NCBI RefSeq assembly: GCF_022829635.1
Contig: NZ_JAKSYO010000207.1
Coordinates: forward strand, 1-64,000
DNA: 64,000 bases
Source: Methylobacterium sp. E-066
GTDB lineage: Bacteria > Pseudomonadota > Alphaproteobacteria > Rhizobiales > Beijerinckiaceae
Reading direction: 5' to 3'
This document shows positions 59,221 to 64,000 of this stretch, one piece after another. Numbering within the stretch: the stretch's first letter is position 1; every line of letters begins with the position of its first letter. The translations under genes were made by a program, and so were the position numbers. Below the pieces are notes generated by a model, which was not told where the DNA came from, made no database searches, and saw nothing but the letters and a program-made list of their open reading frames with translations.

Positions 59221-60246
59221 TCATGCGGCCGCCTCCACGCCCCAGCCGAGCTGCGGCGCGATCAGGGTCCTGAAGTCCGCCAGGATCTGGCGGTATGCGT
59301 CGGGGGCGAAGCTGTAGGGCAGCTCCAGCCGCAGGGTATCGGCGAAGGGCAGGATCGGATCGGCGCGCAGCCGCTCGACGATCTCGGCCGCGGTGCCGAC
59401 GAGATCGGGCGCGAACTGGGTTCGCCGCTCGCCCTGCGGCGCGCGAGTGCGGGCGTGGCGGCTCGCGGCATAGTCGCGGTAGCGCGCCCGGGTCGCCGTG
59501 TCGGCGCCGTCGAGGGGTACGATCACCCGGCCGAGCGCGATCCGCGGCGTGCCGACGCCGCGCCAATGGGCGCGGAAGATCTCGACGTGATGGGCCTGGG
59601 TCGCGAAGAAGCCGTCCCGCTCCTCCGCTGTGTTGATGTTGCCGATGAGGAGATGGAAGCCGTTCTCGGCGGCCCAGCGGACCGAGCGCAGCGAGCCGCC
59701 GCCGTACCACAGCCTCTGACGCAGCCCCGGCGCGTGCGGGCGCAGCCGGGGCCGGTGGGTGCCGGCCGCCGAGGTGATCCGCGTGTCGGGCTCCCCGAGC
59801 CAGTCCCCGTCGAGATTGGCGGCGAGCCGCGCCACGCGGCGATGCGTGTGATCGACGCGCGCCGGATCGCCATCCAGGAAGCGGTCGCCGAGCAGCGCCC
59901 CATAGGCCGGCGGCCCGGCGCTCAAGCCGACATGGAGCCGGCCGCCGGACAGGATGTCCACCAGCGACAGGTCTTCCGCGAGCCGGAACGGGTTCTCGTA
60001 GCCCATCTGGATCACGGCCGTGCCGAGGTCGATCCGGCGCGTGCGCTGCGTCGCGGCCGCCAGGAAGGTCGCCGCCGACGAGATGCCGGGTTCGAGGTGG
60101 CGCTGGCGCACCCAGGCGCCGTCGAAGCCGAGGGCCTCGCCGGTGGCGAACAGGTCGAGGGTCTGCTCCAGCCCGGCGCGCGGATCGGCATCGTCGTAAC
60201 TGCCCGGTGTCAGGAAGGCGATCTGACGGATCGAAGCCTGCGCCAT
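59221..60246 (-). CDS. LLM-class flavin-dependent oxidoreductase
   Basis: The 341-residue protein is a luciferase-type TIM barrel of the shorter group: IAFLTPGSYDDADPRAGLEQTLDLFATGEALGFDGAWVRQRH, TRRIDLGTAVIQMGYENPFRLAEDLSLVDILSGGRLHVGLSAG and LWYGGGSLRSVRWAAENGFHLLIGNINTA. It is closest to FMN-dependent alkanal or sulfonate monooxygenases. It sits between the peptide-type importer and the cystine-type importer with small gaps, so it probably acts on the compound one of them brings in. Partner reductase not in the window. Confidence 0.87.
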   Translation of the reverse strand: MAQASIRQIAFLTPGSYDDADPRAGLEQTLDLFATGEALGFDGAWVRQRHLEPGISSAATFLAAATQRTRRIDLGTAVIQMGYENPFRLAEDLSLVDILSGGRLHVGLSAGPPAYGALLGDRFLDGDPARVDHTHRRVARLAANLDGDWLGEPDTRITSAAGTHRPRLRPHAPGLRQRLWYGGGSLRSVRWAAENGFHLLIGNINTAEERDGFFATQAHHVEIFRAHWRGVGTPRIALGRVIVPLDGADTATRARYRDYAASRHARTRAPQGERRTQFAPDLVGTAAEIVERLRADPILPFADTLRLELPYSFAPDAYRQILADFRTLIAPQLGWGVEAAA

Positions 60247-60249
60247 CGC

Positions 60250-61185
60250 TCAAAACTTCGGCAGGCCGGGCGGGTTGGTCTCGGAGCGCGGCAGCGCCTC
60301 CTCCTCCAAGCCCCAGCGGGCCAGGGCCCGGCCATACGTGCCGTTGGCGATCAGGTCGTTGGTGGCGAGCGTCAGCGCGTCGACCAGGCCGCTGCCCTTG
60401 CGGGTCGCGATCGCGACATCCGATGTCAGCGGCCAGCCGGCGCTGAGCGTGCCCGCCTGCCGGATGTCCTTGTCGCGCGCGGCCACGAACACGAGTTGCG
60501 CGTGCGGCTGCACGATCACGTCGGCCCGGCCCGAGCGCAGGGCCACGAGGCGGGCGGCCTCGTCGTCGAACAGCTGCAACTCGAGGGGCTTGAGCCCCGC
60601 CGCGCGGTTCTGCTTGTCCCACTCGACCAGGATACGCTCTTGGTTGGTGCCGCCGCCGACGCTGATGGTGAGGCCAGCCACGTCCTTTGGCTCGGCGATC
60701 CGCGTGATCGGGCTGTCGGCCTTCACGAACAGGCCGTGCAGGCCCTGTCGGTAGGTGGTGAAGTCGAACTTCTCCTTGCGCTGCTCGGTGACGCCGACAT
60801 TCGAGATCACCGCGTCGTACCGGCCGGCGGTCAGGCCGAGGGGCCAATCCTCCCAGGCCACGGGAACGAGCTTGAGCCGCAGGCCGAGGCTGTCGGCGAT
60901 CAGCTGGGCGAAGTCGGGATCCGCCCCGACCACGGTCCTGGCATCGGTGGCGTAGCTCCCGAGCGGCGGCCCGCCCGGGGTGATCCCCACCGTCAAGGCG
61001 CCGGGCTCGGCGAACCGGTAATCCTTCGGGAGGCGCGCGATCGCGGCCGGGTCCTTTTCGGCCCGGATCCGGCCCGGCTGCTCCGGCCCGAGATCGAAAG
61101 GCCCCGTTGTCCCCTCCGCCGCAGCGAGAGGGCCCGCCCACAGCGCGCCGAGGACGAGCGACAGGCGCATCCACCGTGGAATCAT
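60250..61185 (-). CDS. Cystine/amino-acid-type ABC substrate-binding protein, copy 1
   Basis: The 311-residue protein has a signal peptide ending GPLAAA, an unusual FDLGPEQPGRIRAEKDP insertion before the fold, then FAEPGALTVGITPGGPPLGSYATDARTVVGADPDFAQLIADSLGLRLKLVPVAWEDWPLGLTAGRYDAVISNVGVTEQRKEKFDF, the PBP-II amino-acid type. It lies 3 bases after the LLM gene start (transcribed before it). Its neighbour at 61226 is a close paralogue, as shown by shared blocks such as WPLG and ISNV.VTEQRKEKFDF. Confidence 0.9.
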   Translation of the reverse strand: MIPRWMRLSLVLGALWAGPLAAAEGTTGPFDLGPEQPGRIRAEKDPAAIARLPKDYRFAEPGALTVGITPGGPPLGSYATDARTVVGADPDFAQLIADSLGLRLKLVPVAWEDWPLGLTAGRYDAVISNVGVTEQRKEKFDFTTYRQGLHGLFVKADSPITRIAEPKDVAGLTISVGGGTNQERILVEWDKQNRAAGLKPLELQLFDDEAARLVALRSGRADVIVQPHAQLVFVAARDKDIRQAGTLSAGWPLTSDVAIATRKGSGLVDALTLATNDLIANGTYGRALARWGLEEEALPRSETNPPGLPKF

Positions 61186-61225
61186 CGAAAGCCTCCGGTT
61201 CCCGGTCTTGGCGGCGGCCCGCCGG

Positions 61226-62158
61226 TCAGGTCCGCGGCAGGCCCGGCGGGTTGGTGCGCGATTCCTCGATGGCCTCGGCCGAGAGGTTCCAGCGCGCCAG
61301 CGCCTGGGCGTAGTGTCCGTTCTTGATCTGGGTGTTGATCGCGTGCGTGATCGCCTCGGCGAGGCCCGCGCCCTTGCGCGTCGTCACCGCGATCTCGGCG
61401 AGCACCGGCCAGCCGCCGCTGAAATTGCCGGCGAGCCGGGTCTTGCCCTCCTGCGCCGCCTTGAAGCCCAGGAGCGCGTTCGGCCCGAGATAGGCGTCGG
61501 CCCGGCCGGACTCGATGGAGAGGTAGAGCACCACGTCGTCGTCGTGATACTGGAACTCGACCGGCTTGAGCCCGGCCTTCACGTTCTGGTCGTTCCAGCG
61601 GAGCAGGATCTGCTCTTGGTTGGTGCCGGCGGAGACGATCACCCGGAGGCCGGCCACGTCGCGCGGCTCGCGGATGACGATCGGGTTGTCCTTCCGGACA
61701 TAGAAGCCGAGCAGGTCCTTGCGGTAGGTCGAGAAGTCGAACTTCTCCTTGCGCTGCTCGGTGACGGTGACGTTCGAGATGACCGCGTCGTACTTGCCCG
61801 AGATGACGCCGAGGGGCCAGTCGGACCAGGAAACCGGCACGATCTCGAGCTTGCGGCCGAGCGCGTCGGCGACGAGCTGCGCGATGTCGGGCTCGGACCC
61901 GATGATCGTCTTGGTGTCGGTGGCGTACCCGCCGAACGGGAAGCGGCCGCCATTGTTGGCCACGGTGAACACGCCGTCCTGGGCGAAGCGCGCGTCCTTG
62001 GCGATGAGCCGGATCGCCTCCTCGTCGCGGGCGGCGCGCACCCGCCCGGGCTGCTCGGGGGAGAAGTCGAACGCCTCCACGGCGCGGGCACGGCCGGACA
62101 CGAGCGCCCCCGAGGTGGCGGCGGCGAGGAGGGCGAGGGATCTGCGGCGGGTGAGCAC
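61226..62158 (-). CDS. Cystine/amino-acid-type ABC substrate-binding protein, copy 2
   Basis: The 310-residue paralogue has a twin-arginine-like RRRSLALLAAATSGALVSGRARA signal, the same FDFSPEQPGRVRAARDEEA opening block, FPFGGYATDTKTIIGSEPDIAQLVADALGRKLEIVPVSWSDWPLGVISGKYDAVISNVTVTEQRKEKFDF and a common C-terminus. Differences in the ligand contact residues suggest different or overlapping substrates. It is 24 bases after the permease-ATPase fusion. Confidence 0.9.
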   Translation of the reverse strand: MLTRRRSLALLAAATSGALVSGRARAVEAFDFSPEQPGRVRAARDEEAIRLIAKDARFAQDGVFTVANNGGRFPFGGYATDTKTIIGSEPDIAQLVADALGRKLEIVPVSWSDWPLGVISGKYDAVISNVTVTEQRKEKFDFSTYRKDLLGFYVRKDNPIVIREPRDVAGLRVIVSAGTNQEQILLRWNDQNVKAGLKPVEFQYHDDDVVLYLSIESGRADAYLGPNALLGFKAAQEGKTRLAGNFSGGWPVLAEIAVTTRKGAGLAEAITHAINTQIKNGHYAQALARWNLSAEAIEESRTNPPGLPRT

Positions 62159-62182
62159 GGTCGAGAGCCTTTTCGAGAGGGG

Positions 62183-63964
62183 TCAGAGAACCTTGGCGAG
62201 GAATTCCCGGGTCCGCGGATGGTCCGGCTCCGTGAGCGTCCGGTGTGGCGGTCCCTGCTCGATCACGCGGCCGTCCTCCATGAACACCACGTGGTCGGCG
62301 ACCTCGCGGGCGAAGCCGATCTCGTGGGTCACGATCACCAGGGTGGTGCCGGAGCGGGCGAGTTCCTTGATCACGTCGAGCACCTCGCCGACGAGTTCGG
62401 GGTCGAGGGCCGAGGTCGGCTCGTCGAACAGCAGCACCTTCGGCTTGAGCGCGAGGGCGCGCGCGATGGCGACCCGCTGCTGCTGGCCGCCCGAGAGCTG
62501 GCGAGGATAGGCGTCGGCCTTCGCGGCGAGGCCGACCCGGGCCAGAAGCTCGCGCGCCTCGGCGAGCGCCTGCGCGCGGGGCACGCCGCGCACCGTCATG
62601 GGCGCCTCGATGATGTTCTCGATGGCCGTGAGGTGGGGGAACAGGTTGAAGGTCTGAAACACCATGCCGACATCGACGCGTCGTTTCAGGATGTCCTTCT
62701 CCTTGAGCTCGTGGAGCGCGTCGCCGTCCTGCCGGTAGCCGATCAGCTCGCCGTCGATCGCGATGAAGCCCTGATCGACCCGCTCCAAGTGGTTGATCGC
62801 CCGCAGCAGGGTCGATTTGCCCGAGCCGGACTGGCCGATGATCGCGGTCACGCTGCCGGGCCGCAGGGCGAGGCTGACGTCGTCGAGCACCTTGAGCGCG
62901 CCGAAGCTTTTGGAGACGCCGCTGATCCGGATCTCGCCGCCGGCCGCGAACAGGCTGGACCGTGGGACCGGGGCGGCCACGGCGTCCGCGGTGGCGGAGG
63001 CCCGGCCGGCCTCGTCGCTGGCGCGCCGGATCCGTTTGAGCGCCAGGGCGATCAGCGAGGGTGGCGGCTCGCGCAGCGCGCCGCGGGCATAGTAGCGCTC
63101 GATATGGCGCTGGACGAAGGACAGCACGGTCAGGATGACGAGGTACCAGACCGTCGCCACCATCAGCAGCGGGATGACTTCGAGGTTGCGCCGGTAGATG
63201 ACCTGGACCGTGTAGAACAGATCCGGCAGCGCCAGGATGTAGACGACCGAGGTGTATTTCGTGATTTCGGTGACTTGGTTGAACGCGGCCGGCAGGATCG
63301 AGCGCATCGCCTGGGGCAGCACGATGCGGGTGATCTGCCGGCGCCACGGCAGCCCCAGCGCCGCGGCGGCTTCGAGCTGGCCTTGGTCGACCGAGAGGAG
63401 GCCGCCGCGCACGATCTCCGCCGAGAAGGCCGCGGTGTGGAGGGTGAGGCCGAGCACCGCCGCCAGGAACGGCGTGATCAGCTGGGTCGTCTGCCAGGAC
63501 CCGAAGCTGATCCCGGTAAACGGCACCCCGACCGAGAGCGTCGGATAGAGGTATCCGAGATTGTTGAGGATCAGGAGCAGGACGATCAGCGGGACCGAGC
63601 GGAACAGCCAGACGTAGCCCCAGGACAGGCCGGCGAGCAGCGGCGAGCCGGAGATGCGCGCGAAGGCCAGGAGGCCGGCGAGCAGGAAGCCGAAGACCAT
63701 GCTGAGCAGGGTCAGGAGCAGGGTGCGCCCGAGGCCGGTCAGGACCGGTTCGGCGAAGAACCACTCGGCGAAGACCGCCCAGCCCCAGCGCGGGTTGGTG
63801 AGGACCGAGTGCAGGATCACGGCGATCACCAAGCCGGCGAAGACCGTCCCGATGCTGCGCGCCGGATAGCGCGCCGGGACGATCCGGGCGCGGCTGAAAT
63901 CGCGGGCCGAGCCCGGGTGGCTGACGGGCCCGGGCAGGCTCGCCACGTCGCTGGCGAAGGTCAT
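62183..63964 (-). CDS. Amino-acid-type ABC permease-ATPase fusion
   Basis: The 593-residue protein joins a HisM/TcyL-type permease (about 1-315, with an EAA loop in QLEAAAALGLPWRRQITRIVLPQAMRSILPAAFNQV) to an ATPase (about 345-590, Walker A GQSGSGKST, FQTFNLFPHLTA, LSGGQQQR, LLFDEPTSALDPE, VTHEIGFAREVADHV). In most bacteria the two are separate. A linker of about 40 residues joins them. It should form a homodimer, giving both transmembrane subunits and both ATPases from one gene. It serves the two binding proteins beside it. The reading frame is continuous, so this is not a sequencing artefact. Confidence 0.92.
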   Translation of the reverse strand: MTFASDVASLPGPVSHPGSARDFSRARIVPARYPARSIGTVFAGLVIAVILHSVLTNPRWGWAVFAEWFFAEPVLTGLGRTLLLTLLSMVFGFLLAGLLAFARISGSPLLAGLSWGYVWLFRSVPLIVLLLILNNLGYLYPTLSVGVPFTGISFGSWQTTQLITPFLAAVLGLTLHTAAFSAEIVRGGLLSVDQGQLEAAAALGLPWRRQITRIVLPQAMRSILPAAFNQVTEITKYTSVVYILALPDLFYTVQVIYRRNLEVIPLLMVATVWYLVILTVLSFVQRHIERYYARGALREPPPSLIALALKRIRRASDEAGRASATADAVAAPVPRSSLFAAGGEIRISGVSKSFGALKVLDDVSLALRPGSVTAIIGQSGSGKSTLLRAINHLERVDQGFIAIDGELIGYRQDGDALHELKEKDILKRRVDVGMVFQTFNLFPHLTAIENIIEAPMTVRGVPRAQALAEARELLARVGLAAKADAYPRQLSGGQQQRVAIARALALKPKVLLFDEPTSALDPELVGEVLDVIKELARSGTTLVIVTHEIGFAREVADHVVFMEDGRVIEQGPPHRTLTEPDHPRTREFLAKVL

Positions 63965-64000
63965 GGCAGGCTTTCTCGGGACAGGGGCTCTTGGGATGAC

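Noticed and set aside
57515..61174. One very long protein covering the peptide-binding protein and everything upstream
   Set aside because: The frame stays open by high GC only. The binding protein's signal peptide starts at 59170, and the upstream DNA encodes two other proteins in a different frame.
59455..61326. Long plus-strand frame opposite the LLM and SBP genes
   Set aside because: No family features; composition is that of an antisense shadow in high-GC DNA.

Overview
The window is high-GC DNA whose gene content, codon use and neighbourhoods best fit an alphaproteobacterium of the Methylobacterium/Rhizobiales type. This taxonomic call is an inference from protein families and gene order; no rRNA gene is present.

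Layout. (1) 1-3.4 kb: the end of an IS5-type transposase abuts a truncated TonB-dependent receptor that has a clear cobalamin riboswitch in its leader. An IS1182-family element with 23-bp imperfect inverted repeats and a CCTGG flank on each side follows. (2) 3.5-9.5 kb: a molybdate-linked set of genes: DUF2325 protein, ModE-like repressor, YahK-type alcohol dehydrogenase, ModA, Mop, a small periplasmic protein, a second ModA-like protein, and a TrmO/TsaA-type methyltransferase beyond them. Three copies of one 22-bp dyad sit upstream of three of the transcription units, which suggests one regulon. No ModB or ModC is present. (3) 9.9-15 kb: a small four-cysteine protein with a terminator, then an iron-siderophore uptake set (TonB receptor, DUF3649 protein, PepSY membrane protein). 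(4) 15.1-23.5 kb: mobile or accessory DNA: a serine recombinase, small orphan genes, a G-rich inverted repeat, a primase-helicase, an AlpA-like HTH protein and a tyrosine integrase next to the 3' half of a tRNA-Glu gene, the likely attachment site.

(5) 24-64 kb: a very large organosulfur acquisition region. It holds seven FMN/FAD-type oxygenase genes (LLM, NtaA/SnaA/DszA and SfnB/DszC families) and the parts of two sulfonate-type ABC systems (SsuA, SsuB, SsuC, with duplicated SsuA and SsuC). It also has an orphan MetQ-like binding protein, two complete peptide-type ABC transporters with fused double ATPases, a cysteine synthase, and a cystine-type ABC system with two binding proteins and a permease-ATPase fusion. 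The common theme is scavenging sulfur from organic compounds and feeding it to cysteine synthesis.

The least explained unit is the seven-gene minus-strand operon at 38.96-45.67 kb. A sulfonate/nitrate-type ABC transporter is followed by a DUF971 protein, an AprA-like flavoprotein, a two-cluster ferredoxin and a HEAT-repeat protein. It is divergent from a Crp/Fnr-type regulator, and a perfect 22-bp palindrome lies between them. This looks like a transporter-coupled flavin/iron-sulfur oxidoreductase of unknown substrate, and is the best candidate here for an undescribed system.
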